Source: Centrapalus pauciflorus (taxonomy: Eukaryota; Streptophyta; Magnoliopsida; Asterales; Asteraceae). Taken from it: DNA of 64,000 bases. The stretch lies in contig JAANYP010007127.1 in NCBI GenBank assembly GCA_020465985.1, forward strand, positions 398,964-462,963. The letters are read 5' to 3'. Shown in pieces: positions 44,395-56,237 of this stretch. The stretch's first letter is position 1. Each line of letters begins with the position of its first letter. The notes under the pieces were generated by a model, which saw only the letters and a list, made by a program, of their open reading frames with translations, was not told the DNA's origin and searched no databases. Both the position numbers and the translations under genes were made by a program.

Positions 44395-45240
44395 TCTTAG
44401 GTTAGAAGGTAACAAAGGGGGAATTTAACAGTCTGAAGATATGTACTTTGAACGTAGGTACTTTGACTGTGAAACTCTTGGACTTAAATGATGTACTTAG
44501 GAAAAGGAAAGTAGACATAACATGTATCCAAGAAACTAGGTGGAAGGGGGATAAATCAAAATAATGATATGGATATAAGTTGTGGTACTTAGGAATAATG
44601 GGAGGAAAGAACGGAGTAGGAATCGTATTAACTATGGATCTTAAAGTTAACGTTGTAGAGGTAAATAGATGTGAGGATAGGCTCATAAAGAACAAGGTCG
44701 TTATAGGTAGGGAAGTGGTCAACGTAGTTTGTGTATACTCCCCATCGTTAGACTTGTTTGTTAGAAACATCCCAAACAAATCAGAGGGTGGTTATTGACG
44801 GAGATTTCAATGCACATATAGGAAAAGATATAGATTGGTATGCAAGAGCATAAGGGGGACTTCGATTTGGTGGTAGAAATGAGGACGAGCGTACACTTCT
44901 TGAGTTTTCTATAGCACACGACCTTGCTATCACTAACTCCTTGTTCAGGAAACATATTAGGAATGTGATAACCTTCCAAGTGGAGGATGTAACACCTATA
45001 TTAACTACCTACTTATTCGAAGTAGAGATGAAGTGTTTGTAGAGCCTGCAAGGATTTAATGGGAGACTCATGTGGATCACAACACAAAATCTTGGTGGTG
45101 GATCTTCTAGGGTCACAGGAAAGTTTGAAAGAACAAAATACCATAGACCTAGGACTCTTTGGCGGAATTTAGGAGGGCCTAAAGGAAAATTTCTAAGGAA
45201 AGTCAAGTCTCAGTTATGAAGGATTTTGCATCGTGTGTGT
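44395..45240 (+). pseudogene. LINE (L1-type) endonuclease relic
   Basis: The translation is broken over several frames. It contains CTLNVGTL, ITCIQETRW (Glu of the endonuclease active site), GYKLWY, KNGVGIVL, VVNVVCVYSP, a GDFNAHIG metal/phosphate-binding block near 44800, and RNEDERTLLEFS followed by ITNSLF. These are in the order of the exonuclease-endonuclease-phosphatase domain of plant LINEs, which nicks target DNA to prime reverse transcription. Stops interrupt near 44565 and 44850. The remainder up to 45240 resembles the following linker, and no RT domain is present. Confidence 0.8.
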
Positions 45241-45244
45241 GTGT

Positions 45245-45693
45245 ATAGGGTTAAGTTCCATGGAATCTTCCATTGGAATGGGGTCCTGGAGTCCCATATT
45301 AAATGTACACGTTCATTATGATAAAATGTACTATTTCATGCAAAAATGCAATATACAAATATTTAAAAGCGCATTACGATCGATGAGTTTACATCATTTA
45401 AAGTTCAATACGAAAAAAAATTCTATTTCATGCAAAAGTACAATATTTAAACAATATGCACATGTGAACTGATAATGCACTTTTAAACATGTGCAAATTG
45501 TATTTTTGCATGAAATATAACTTTTTATGGTAATGAACTTCAAATTATGTGAAATGGTTAATAATAATGCACTTTTGAAGATGTGTGTATTGTCATTTTG
45601 CATGAAATATAATATTTTATCATAATGAAAATGTACATTTAGTATGAGACTCCAGGACTACACTCTAATATGGGACTCCATGAAACTTGAGTG

Positions 45694-45694
<1 letters not shown>
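45245..45694. mobile_element. MITE 1, hairpin-forming, between TG/TA microsatellites (450 bp)
   Basis: The arms are inverted: TTCCATGGAATC and TCCTGGAGTCCCATATTAAA on the left match TATGAGACTCCAGGACT and GGGACTCCATGAAACTT on the right. The interior repeats TATTTCATGCAAAA in both orientations. Flanked by TA. Confidence 0.75.

Positions 45695-45760
<66 letters not shown>
45695..45760. repeat. (TA)33 microsatellite
   Basis: Uninterrupted run between two MITEs. Confidence 0.98.
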
Positions 45761-45763
<3 letters not shown>

Positions 45764-46734
45764 AAGGGTTCTATTGAGAACCATTAATATTGTGAGAACT
45801 TAATAACTTTTTATGACATTTAGATTAATAGAATCAATGGCTAATATATTGGATGACATTTTTGTAAATTTTTTAAAACTTTGATAGTGAGGAATCTTAA
45901 AAATGTGTGAAAAATGTATGTTTGGAAGAAAAACAATCTGTTTTTTCTCTTTTTCTCTCTTACTTTTTTTTCATTTTCATTTTCTCTTTCTTTCATAAGA
46001 ATTGATTTTTATAGTAAAAAACATTTTTTATAAAAAAAATAATTTCTATATAGAAAATTATTTAATTGCTAAAAAAATTAACATATTCTATATAGAAATA
46101 TTATATGCCTATATAGAATGTTATATAATTCTATATCTTTTTATGTAGATTAACATTAATATTATCTGTAATTTACGCCTATTATCATGTAATCTACGTA
46201 GATTATCATATAATGTCGTGTAGAATTTCAAGTAGCATATATTCTACGTAGATTGCATGATAATCTACATAGATTTATATGATAATCTACATAGAGTGTC
46301 GTAGACGAACTGAAACAAAAAAGAAAGATTTCATTTAGAAATTTTATCAAACACTTGATATACAACTGATATAAAAAAAACAAAAACACATTTTTAAACA
46401 AGAAAAACCATTAATCTTGTGAATCGTAAACAAAAACTTTTTCAACAAAAAACATCTAATAACTATTACATTCATTATAAATCTAATATCTTATAAATAA
46501 TCTTCATTATAAAACATGGAAAATGATAAAGTATTTATATTTGGGTTGGTTTGTAATAATGTTTTGATAGTTGAATAGTTTAAGATAAACTTTTTAAACT
46601 TTTTGGTGGATACAATAAAAAAGGTGGAGAGAGAAAGATAATATTTTTTCTTCCAAAAATACCTTTTTGATCCAAGGGCTCTAAAAGGTTCCTAAGTTCT
46701 CACCATCTTTGAGGTTCTTAAAAGAATCTCTCCG
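45761..46734. mobile_element. MITE 2 with about 45-bp inverted ends (974 bp)
   Basis: The left end GGGAAGGGTTCTATTGAGAA runs on to GTGAGAACTT. It is mirrored by AAGTTCTCACCAT...GAATCTCTCCG on the right. The interior has TCTACGTAGATT-type palindromes (46140-46310). Flanking TA dinucleotides on both sides. No ORF. Confidence 0.75.
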
Positions 46735-46744
46735 TATATATATA

Positions 46745-46920
46745 GAGGGGGGTTCAATGGAAAACCAACATGCATCGGAAAACCTCCATGCACCACCACA
46801 AATGCATCACAATTCTCGCGTGATGCATCAAATTCCTGCGTGATGCATCACCTGATCCAATGGCTATAAAGTGGTTCCCGAGTTTCCCGATGGATATAGG
46901 TTTTTCATTGAACCCACCCC
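46745..46920. mobile_element. MITE 3, 176 bp
   Basis: The ends are GAGGGGGGTTCAATGGAAAA and its imperfect complement TTTTTCATTGAACCCACCCC, with TA on both sides. Three GATGCATCA motifs lie inside. Confidence 0.75.
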
Positions 46921-47654
46921 TATGTGTGTGTGTGTGTATACACCTTTCCATTCTACGACCTGAGCTGTGAGACATTGATTTGTCATCCGATAGTGAGTGT
47001 AGATTGATATTACATCACATGCTTATTAAAACATGACTATAATTGCTAATTTAGTTGTTACATTTTGACATAATTTGACAATATTTACCAACTATATTTT
47101 CCATGACACACATGAACTAATTGACTTGATTTCTTTGAGCGAAACATGCTTTAATATTTAGTGTCATGGTTGTGTAAATAAGGTGAAATCTTTTAACATT
47201 GCTATTTGAATTCATGTGATAACATTTACATTTAGATATCTTTTATAAAAGACTTTGACATTGAATACTACTATGACTTAAGACATATGACACATGTTTG
47301 ATAGTGACTTGACGGTTTACCTGTGAACACACGGGCTTCAGATGTGGACATGCTCCGAGAGAAAAAAATTTATAAATATTTTGTTCATATTCATTTAGAT
47401 ACAAATAATATAAGGCTATTTGTAAAAAATTACATACATTCACACATTCTAGCATCTTAAAAGTCATGTGAACGTGAAAAAATTATGTGAATACGCTTAG
47501 TCTGAACATACGTTCACAACAGTACAGCTCATGTGAACATGCACGCTTCACATCGTTCTAGCATATGTGTTTATGTGTGATTTTTTACAAGCAGTCTTGT
47601 ATTATTAATTCAACCATAATTATCAAAAAGTATTTTAAAAAAATGGTATTAAGT
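46921..47654. other. Non-coding spacer
   Basis: A short TG run at 46923-46939; no gene seen. Confidence 0.35.
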
Positions 47655-47795
47655 AGGGGTGAGCGACGGAGCCGATTTCTCGACCCCGGCCCGGTACCGA
47701 ACCCGTACCGACCGATACCGAATTAAGATATTCGGTCCGGTACTCGGGTTTTGAATTAGTTAAAAAACGTTTTCGGTACCCACGGTTTCGGTACC
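47655..47795. mobile_element. Left part of a hAT-type MITE, cut by the Athila insertion
   Basis: Starts TAGGGGTGAGCGACGG and continues with CGGTACCGAA-type repeats, like the element at 51481-51975. It stops at 47795, where the Athila LTR begins. Its other half should lie beyond the Athila 3' LTR. Confidence 0.6.
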
Positions 47796-49405
47796 TGTTA
47801 TGACGTATTTTGTACATATTTTTCCGTCCTATTGTGCCTCGGATTTGGATTATTTTTGCCTCGAACTGTTTAAATACGGTACTTATTTGTTTATTTTTAT
47901 ATTTTGCAGTTCGAAGGTTGCCTGATTGTGAAAAGAACGGATTCTGGAGCTAAAGTGTCAAGTTTATGGATTGAGCCGGACTTCCTTGAAAATCTGTTGA
48001 CTTTTGACTAACTGCCCGGATCGTGGTCGCGCTTGCCAGCGATCAAAAGATCGCGTCCATGTTCCTCAATCGCGACCGTGATGGTCAAGCGTGGCTGCGA
48101 TCTCAAGAAAATATAAAAGTCAGCAGCCGTTTCGTTTTTTTATGCTATTTTCGGACGAACTTTTACATATAGTTTACGGTGCGATTAGTAGGTGTTAAAT
48201 GTATTTCGATTTTTAGCTTAGTTTTGGGTAGATTAATCAAGCATTCGGTTAGAAGAGTGGATTCAAGCATTCGGTTGCGGGTTTTTCTAGTGTTTCTTAC
48301 GGTTTTTGGTACACTCATTTCTTTTTAACTTTCGTTAATGGTATTGTTTAGCTTAGATCTCATTTATTTTATTGTTATTATCATGATTAGTGAGTAGTTT
48401 AGTTAAACACTTGCTTGGTTACGTTTTTACATGGATTAGTGGAGTATTTGATGGTTTTGGTTGAAATGTGTTTGATTCATTGATGTATTTTTAATTCATA
48501 CGATTAATATGTGTAAAATCATTATTATAGTTGATTTTCTAGTATTATTGTGATGATGATTATTGATTATAAATTCTGATTTTTATAAACTTAATCAAAT
48601 TTAAGTGATTTATTACTTGTTTGTTATTTCTAGCATTATTGTGATTAGGAGATAGTGAATAGTTAATAAATTGTGAAAGCATTGTATGCAAATTAATCCG
48701 GCCTTAGCAATATTGTGGTTATAGGATTAGTTTAATCTTTGATTTCCTTAGACTTGATTAATGTTTATGCGGCTAGATTGAATATTTAGAGTTATTTCCG
48801 AGCGCTTGACGTGTAGACAGTTTTAATCTCTAAAATCTAGATTTAGTTGACTTAATTAATCGTAAAAGACATTTTCTGTTGATTTTAAGAAATTGGGGAA
48901 TACTGTAGAACTCCATACTTGATATTCTGAAATTAATAAAATATGTCCATGAATCAGTTTTACATCAAAGTTTCAAACTCTTGAGCTTAAAAGATTAATA
49001 CAGTTGGATTCAATTCTAACTTACTTTTCTTTGACCAAAAACATCATAAGTGTTTTTAAACCTTTTTACTCCATTAATCCTAAAAGATGTATCCAAGTGA
49101 ATGTTGCTTTTAATTATATGATATTTTCATTGTTCTTAGTTTTATTGCTTATAATCTTTAGTAATCGGTTAGATAGATTTAAATATTTAGGGTTAGAATC
49201 ATCCTCAATCTTTCTCAATGGTTAAATATTAGTGACCACCCTAGTATCGGTATCTCGATTCCTATAGTTGTTCCCTGAGTCCGATAATTCCTGAGGTTAG
49301 CTTCTAGTTGTACTGTCTACGACTGGTACACTGCCAGTGGTATTTGGTATAACTTAGGCTTTCTTCATTTATTTTGATTTTCATAGCCAAATCCGTGAAA
49401 GATCA
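47796..49405 (+). repeat. 5' LTR of the Athila element
   Basis: Begins TGTTATGACG and ends GATCA two bases before the PBS, 1610 bases. A TATA box lies at 48112-48119. It contains GATCGCGTCC/GCGACCGTGA-type GC-rich repeats (48015-48110). The partner LTR is not in the window, so the start rests on the TG and on the break with the MITE. Confidence 0.75.
48112..48119 (+). promoter_or_regulatory. TATA box of the Athila LTR
   Basis: TATAAAAG, about 315 bases into the LTR. Confidence 0.6.
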
Positions 49406-49407
49406 AA

Positions 49408-49425
49408 TGGTGCCGTTGCCGGGGA
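49408..49425 (+). other. Primer-binding site, tRNA-Asp type
   Basis: TGGTGCCGTTGCCGGGGA, a one-base variant of the TGGCGCCGTTGCCGGGGA site typical of Athila/Tat elements. It supports the clade assignment. Confidence 0.9.
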
Positions 49426-49567
49426 ACAACTAGAGATATTGTGAAAAGGTTTCAGCTGGTAGATTAGTCGATCCTTCTTTTGGATTTTTATCCCTTAGAA
49501 GTTCTTTTTATGTTTTTCCCATTCTCTATCTTATTCTATCCACCCTCTCAGTGTTTGTGTATGGTTT

Positions 49568-52500
49568 ATGACTCAGAATTCCATTCTGCATGTTGTAAGC
49601 CCATACAACGAACGTGAAAGAACCTTTCACAACCGTCTTCGCCATCCTTCTCATCCTATCATTGAGATTATATCTAGCTCATCTGAATCTACTGACCAAC
49701 CTGTCCCTCCACTGGCTGATAGAGGTCATATTGATTTAGTTATTGAGTTACCTTCAATCTCATCTTCTTCGCCATCTTCTCCATCATCTGATTCATCTTC
49801 TTTCTTATCCTTCGATAATTCTTCTGAGCCAATCATGGGCGACCGTCGCACCATGCTTGAGCTGAAGCGACTGGTCACCGACAACTCGAAAGGTGCCATT
49901 GTCATTCCCGGGTTTGATGCAGTAAATTTTGAGCTAAAGTCCAGTGTCATCACTTTAGGTCAAAATAATGCACGGTACTATGAGATAGCATCTGAGGATC
50001 CTTATGCACACCTGAAGAAATTCAGGAAAGCGTGTGGTTCATATAAGGTGAATCAAGTTCCTAAAGAGATCATCCAATTAATGTTATTCCCGTACTCACT
50101 CACTGGACGTGCTCTCACATGGTATGATACTCTTTCGTCCAATTTCATTCATACCTGGGAGGACATGGAGACACAGTTCCTATCGAAGTTTTGTCCGCCT
50201 TCACGCACCACTTAGCTGACGAGAGAGATTCTGGGATTCAGGCAGAAGCCTGAAGAGTCCTTACGTGATGCGTGGGAGCGGTATAAAGAATCCATAATGA
50301 ATTGTCCATATCACAATCTGACGCTCAATCATCGAGTCAAAGTCTTCTATGAAGGTGTACACCCGATGTATCATTCTTTGATCGATTCCGCTTGTAGTGG
50401 ATCTGTCTACAAGAAGTCACCGGAGGAGGCTGTTGAGATCTTAGATGACTTGGTGATGAGCCAAAATCAGACACCTAGTGAGTACTTCGGATGGGGAGCT
50501 TCAGATTCCAAGCAAGCTGCTATCATAGCCGCACTCACAGCAAAGATTGAGCAGCTCACGCAGAATAGCCAACCACAAGCCATACCAGCTCCCGTTCAAG
50601 CTGTGTATCCATCATGTGATGCTTGTGGTGGCCCACATTCGAGCTATGAGTGTCAGGCGGCTTACTCTTACCCCAATCAAGAGGAGGTTTATGATTCATC
50701 TGGCAATTCTGGAGGTGGCATGTATAAGTATGCTCACCCGAACCCGAATTATCCGAATTATTCCCAGAATCAGCCACCTCCTGGTTTCATGAATCTGAGA
50801 CCACATATGCTTCAGAGACCCCAGTTTTCCTCTCACCAGGGGTATAACCAGGGGCAATCTTCTTCCTCTTCTCATGGTCATTTTCAGCAGCACACTCGTC
50901 CACAGCAATTCTATGGCCAGTCTGGTAGCCCTTATCAGAATCCTCCACGTCCTCAGGCTACACATCAGCCACAAGAGAGGTCGAATTTAGAGGAAATGAT
51001 GATGAAGTTCATGGCAAACCAAGAGACTATCACGAGAAACCAACAGACTGCTACAAAGAATTTAGAAGTCCAAATTGGACAGATAGCTAAAACGCAAAAT
51101 GAGCGACAGTCTGGTGGTCTCCCAAGTGATACTATGCCAAATCCAAAGGCTGAAGTGAAGATAATTATCACGCGTAGTGGTAAGGAAACTGTATGTCCAT
51201 CACTTCCTCCCCATTCTGCTTCTCCCCCTCTTGATTCTGTTGTTCATGAGGATGATCCGGAGACTATCACGGACCAGGTGCACATTCCTAGTACACCAAG
51301 TACCGCACATGTCCCACCTCCGGTGATGCCTACAGTTAGTCCTTACAAACCTCCTATTCCGTATTCGAGCAGACTACAAAAAGAAATCAAGGATAAGCAA
51401 TACGACAAGTTCCTTGGATTGTTCAAGCAGTTACACATCAATATCCCACTCATTGATGTGATTGCTCAGATGCCGAACTATAGGGTTGTTCATGGACCGG
51501 TTCGGTTCGGTTAGTAGCAAAAGTGTGAATCGTATTTTTGGTTTCGGTTACCCGCTTTACGGTTTCAGTTTCGGTTTCGGTTATATGCGGTTTGGTATGT
51601 GGATAGTTTCGGATAGTTGTTACTATTTATAAATAGAAATATATATTTTTAAACTTTGATTGTTCCTTAAAATTAAGTTTACTTGTAATAAATATATCAA
51701 TTACATTAAAAATTTCATAAAACTACTTAAACAAACAAATATTTAATTAAAATGAAACTACAAATATAATATTTTAGCTTGTAATTTATCTATTTATATG
51801 TAAATATTTGTGATATGTTTATGTTCGGTTTGGTTCGGTTACCCGCGGTTTATTAAAAATGAAAACCGTAACCGGTCCGTCATATGTTGGTTTTTTCGGA
51901 TTTCGGTTTTTTCGGTTTCGGATTGATCGGCCCGGCTCGGTTTTTCGGTTTTCCGGTTTCTTTTGAACACCCCTACCGAACTACGCGAAGTTTTTAAAGG
52001 ATCTGCTCTCAAAGCGTAAGAAGCTTGGTGATTTGGACACAATAGAGATGAACGCCGAGTGTTCAGCTGTGCTCCAAAATAAGCTTCCAGTGAAGAAAGA
52101 TGATCCTGGCAGTTTTACGATACCATGCCACATTGGTAACCTACATGTAGCGAATTCCCTTGCTGATCTAGGAGCTAGCATCAATCTTATGCCCACATCC
52201 TTATATGCTAGACTCGGTCTCGGAGAGCCAAAGCCCACTCGTATGAGTATACAGTTGGCAGACCGATCAGTGAAGTTTCCTCGGGGTATCGCTGAGAACA
52301 TGTTGGTAAAGGTTGATAAGTTCGTATTTCCTGTAGACTTTGTCATCATAGATATGCATGAAGACAGCTCTATTCCTCTCATTCTAGGGCGTCCATTTTT
52401 AGCGACATCCCGTGCGATGATCGATGTTATTGATAGGAATTTGACCCTTAGAGTGGGAGATTAGCATGTCAGTTTTGATGTTGACAAAGCTATGCAGAGA

Positions 52501-55472
52501 GCTGATGATACTGTAGAGTCGATTTGTTTTGTTCGCTCCTATAGTTCATCTGACAGAGAGATGCATTCTGAGATTGATGAGACATTCATCAAGTCTATGT
52601 TGGTTGGGTATGAGAGATCCACTTCCTTTGAAGATGGAGAGTCTATTGATGATGATATCTCACTGTGCCCCTATATGTCTATCTGATCCCATTGATATCT
52701 TTCCTTTGTGCACGATTGAGTCATCTCCTACTTATGAGGAGATTGTTACGTTAGATCCAAAGGAAAGTATCAAATCCAAATCCTCAATTGAAGACCCTCT
52801 TACTCTTGAGCTGAAAGAGTTACCAGCGCATTTAGAGTATGCTTTTCTCGAGGGGTCATCTCAGCTTCCGGTAATTCTAGCCAAAGAGAAAGCTAGGTTG
52901 ATTCAGGTCTTGAAATCCCATAAGCAGGCCATCCCATGGAAAATTTTTGATATCAAGGGTATCAGTCCTGCTTACTGTACTCACAAAATACTGATGGAAG
53001 AGGGTTTCAAGCCTGTGATTCAACCTCAAAGGAGGGCCAATCCAAAAATTCACGAGGTCATCAAGAAGGAAGTCTTGAAGCTTCTTGATGCAGGTATGAT
53101 ATATCCTATCTCTGATTCGCCGTGGGTTAGTCCGATTCACATGGTCCCAAAGAAAGGGGGGGATGACCGTCATTCTCAATGAGAAGAATGAATTGATTTC
53201 ATCTAGGACGGTCACGGGTTGGCGAGTTTGCATCGACTATCGCAAACTCAATGATGCCACCCGTAAAGATCATTTTCCGTTGCCCTTCATTGATCAGATG
53301 CTCGAGAGACTGTCAGGTAATGAGTTTTATTGTTTCCTTGATGGTTTTACGGGTTACTTTCAGATCCCCATCAGCCCTGAGGACCAGGACAAGACCACTT
53401 TCACATGTCCCTACGGAACGTTTGCATATCGGCATATGCATTTCGGCTTATGCAATGCGCCTGCGACATTCCAGAGATGTATGGTAGCTATCTTTAATGA
53501 TATGCTGGAGAAGAGTGTGGAAGTGTTTATGGATGACTTTTCTATGTTCGGTAGTTCCTTCTCGTCGTGCCTATCGAATTTGGACAGTATGCTTGCCCGA
53601 TGTGAGGAGGCCAATTTGGTCCTCAATTGGGAAAAGTGTCACTTTATGGTGCGAGAAGGAATTGTTCTCGGGCATAAAATATCTGCTAAGGGCATTGAGG
53701 TCGACAGAGCTAAGATTGAGACGATATCTAAGCTACCTCACCCTACTTCTGTTCGAGCGGTTCGAAGTTTCCTTAGGCATGCCGGTTTCTACCGGCGATT
53801 TATTAAAGACTTTTCATCGATTGCCCGTCCCATGACAAGGCTTTTGGAAAAGGATGTCACATTTGATTTTGATGATTCGTGTGTGCATGCCTTTGATAAT
53901 TTGAAGGAAAATCTTGTCCCTGCCCCCATCATGGTGGCTCCCGACTGGGAGTTACCATTTGAGTTGATGTGTGACGCCGGTGATTTTGCTGTGGGGAAGT
54001 GTTGGGACAACGAAAGGAAAACCGTTTCCATGCTATATACTATGCTAGCAAGACTCTCACTGATGCTCATCGAAATTATACCACTGCTGAGAAAGAGCTG
54101 CTAGCTATAGTATATGCATTTGAGAAGTTTAGGTCTTATTTGATCCTCTCGAAGACAGTGGTTTTTACAGATCACTCAGCTTTAAGATATATTTTCCAGA
54201 AGCAGGATGCCAAGCCCTGTTTGATTCGATGGATTCTGCTCCTACAGGAGTTTGACATCGAAATCAAAGACAAACGTGGGGCCGAGAATTTAGCTGCGAA
54301 TCACTTGAGCCGTTTAGAGAATCCTGCACTTCTACCTCTTGATGATTCTGCGATTAGGGCGTCTTTCCCAGATGAATCCATTTATTCTGCACATACAGTT
54401 AACGAATGCCCATGGTTTGCCGACTATGCAAACTATCTGGTGGGTAATGTGCTTGTCAAAGGATTATCTCAATCAGCAGCTAAAGAAATTTTTCAGAGAT
54501 GTGAAGAATTATTTTTGGGATGACCCCTACCTCTTCCGACTTTGTGCTGATCAGATTATTCGGCGTTGTGTTCATGGTGATGAGGCGATGCAGATCTTAT
54601 ACGCATCCCACATTGGTCCCATCGGAGGACACCATGCCGCAAATACCACAGGTCGGAAGGTATTTGATGCAGGATTTTACTAGCCTACAATCTTTCAAGA
54701 TGCTAGGGATTATGTGAAAACATATGATGCTTGTCAGAGAAGTTGGAATATATCGAATCGCCACGAGATGCCCCTCACTAGCATTTAGATCTGTGAGATA
54801 TTCAAAGTGTGGGGTATTGATTTCATGGGACTATTCCCTTCCTCTCGTGGGTGTAAGTTCATCCTTGTAGCTGTCGACTACGTGTCGAAGTGGGTTGAGG
54901 CACAGACGCTCCCCACTAATGACGCACGTGTAGTTGTTTCCTTCCTGCGTAAGCTATTTGCTAGGTTCGGTGCTCCTAAGGCTATCATTAGTGATAGGGG
55001 GACTCATTTCTGCAATTCATTGTTCTCTAAGGCCTTGGAGAAATATGGAGTTATTCACCGAGTAGCGACTCCATATCATCCACAAACAAATGGCCAAGCT
55101 GAAGTGACCAACCGTGGTCTTAAGCGTATTTTAGAGAGGACTGTAGGTGAGCATAGGAGTAGATGGGCTGACAAGCTCGATGGCGCGCTTTGGGCATTTA
55201 GGACTGCACACAAAACGCCTACTAGACTTACACCTTATAGGCTAGTTTATGGCAAAGCGTGTCACCTCCCAGTCGAACTAGAGCATAGGGCATATTGGGC
55301 TTTACGTTGGTCTAATCTTGATTTGTCGACTGCAGGTGATGAAAGGAAGCTGCAGCTAAACGAATTAGATGAACTGCGAGAAGAGGCCTACATAAATGAG
55401 TCCATTTATAAGGTGAGGGTAAAGAGAAGGCATGATGAGAGAATCACGTGCAAGCTGGAATTCAGCGTGGGT
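49568..55472 (+). pseudogene. Athila gag-pol, broken by stops, frameshifts and a MITE
   Basis: Gag (49568-51470) has the ALTWYDTL and EEAVEILDDL signatures. Protease follows with LADLGASINLMPTSLY (52160) and PLILGRPFLAT. RT (52980-53990) has CIDYRKLND, FQIPISPEDQ and FMDDFSMFG. RNase H (53995-54320) has FTDHSALRYIF. Integrase (54600-55440) has AVDYVSKWVEA, ISDRGTHF and HPQTNGQAEV. Lesions: TAG at 50213-50215; MITE 51481-51975; TAG at 52462-52464; frameshift near 52680; frameshift in a seven-G run at 53156-53162; frameshifts near 54000 and 54500; TAG near 54681 and 54786. In the integrase zinc finger the usual first Cys appears as Tyr (TYDACQRS). The element is dead. Confidence 0.9.
51481..51975. 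mobile_element. hAT-type MITE (495 bp) inside Athila gag-pro
   Basis: Exact 8-base TSD CCGAACTA (51473-51480 and 51976-51983). The ends are TAGGGTTGTTCATGGACC and TTTTGAACACCCCTA. The interior is full of GGTTCGGTTTCGG-type repeats. The host frame MPNY resumes with PNYAKFLKDLL directly after the duplication, which shows the insertion point precisely. Confidence 0.93.
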
Positions 55473-55494
55473 TGTTGGGAAATAGTTTAAGTAT

Positions 55495-55672
55495 ACTCAA
55501 GCTGTTAGTTAGACTTCTCATACTGTTAGTAGAATTTCTGTGTAAGTACAAAGTTCATGCTGCTAGTTGAAGAAACTCGAGCTGCCAGTATAAAAGTTCA
55601 AGCTGCCAGAGCAAAATAACTCAAGCTGCTCAGTTCATGCTGCCAAGTCATTCAAGCTGCTCAACAGTTTCA
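55495..55672 (+). promoter_or_regulatory. Repeated (C)AAGCTGCYAG motifs in U3
   Basis: At least nine related words (AAGCTGTTAG, CATACTGTTAG, CATGCTGCTAG, GAGCTGCCAG, CAAGCTGCCAG, CAAGCTGCTCA and others) occur at 15-30-base intervals, about 100-280 bases upstream of the TATA box. The position fits an enhancer-like array. Confidence 0.55.
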
Positions 55673-55777
55673 TAAACAGAATGTGCTGATTTTCAGGGAA
55701 GATATCTACAAGAAGATTCCAGCATATCTACTATCAGAGAAGTCATAGTCCTTCAAGGAAACACGTCCATAAAGCAA

Positions 55778-55786
55778 TATAAATAG
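55778..55786 (+). promoter_or_regulatory. TATA box of the Sirevirus LTR
   Basis: TATAAATAG, about 305 bases into the LTR. Confidence 0.75.
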
Positions 55787-56164
55787 ACAGAAGATTGTAT
55801 AGAAGATATACGCATAGAATAAGAGTTTTCTGCATATTTTGAGTCTGTAATTGCTTTATTGTTCAAGTTTTCTTAAGCCTCTAAGGTTGTAAAACCCTAA
55901 GAACAGTTTGTGTTCTTCGTCTAATCAAAACAGATTAGAGGTGATTGTAATCAGTGAATTCAGCAATACAAACAGTCTTGATTACTTCTTATGTTTTATG
56001 CTATTATTGATTCTGAAAGTTTTTGTCAAAATAATTAAGTGTTATTCCGCAAACTTCTTAATTAAACTTTGATTCAAAGCAAGATTATTGATTTATACTC
56101 TGATAAATTCAAATCAGTTAATCTTGGTTATTCATAATTTTCATAAGTTATAGATCCTGACAAG

Positions 56165-56176
56165 TGGTATCAGAGC
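56165..56176 (+). other. Primer-binding site (initiator tRNA-Met) of the Sirevirus
   Basis: TGGTATCAGAGC, two bases after the LTR end. Confidence 0.93.
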
Positions 56177-56237
56177 CACAGGTCGTTCTTTGTTTTTCAA
56201 AGTCGAAAACTTTCTTTCAAATTTTTAATCTTTTTCA

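Larger units (their letters stand above)
47796..55472 (+). mobile_element. Athila-type Ty3/gypsy element, decayed, 3' end missing
   Basis: 5' LTR 47796-49405, tRNA-Asp-type PBS 49408-49425, gag-pol relic 49568-55472. A hAT MITE (51481-51975) splits it. At 55473 a Sirevirus LTR begins in the integrase C-terminal region; the rest would lie beyond the window. Confidence 0.9.
55473..56162 (+). repeat. 5' LTR of the Sirevirus
   Basis: TGTTGGGAAA to CCTGACA, 690 bases. U3 carries about ten CAAGCTGCCAG/CATGCTGCTAG-like motifs (55495-55670). TATA box at 55778-55786. Confidence 0.88.

Noticed and set aside
45761..46734. Helitron
   Set aside because: It has inverted terminal repeats and TA borders; no 5' TC with a 3' CTRR hairpin end was found.
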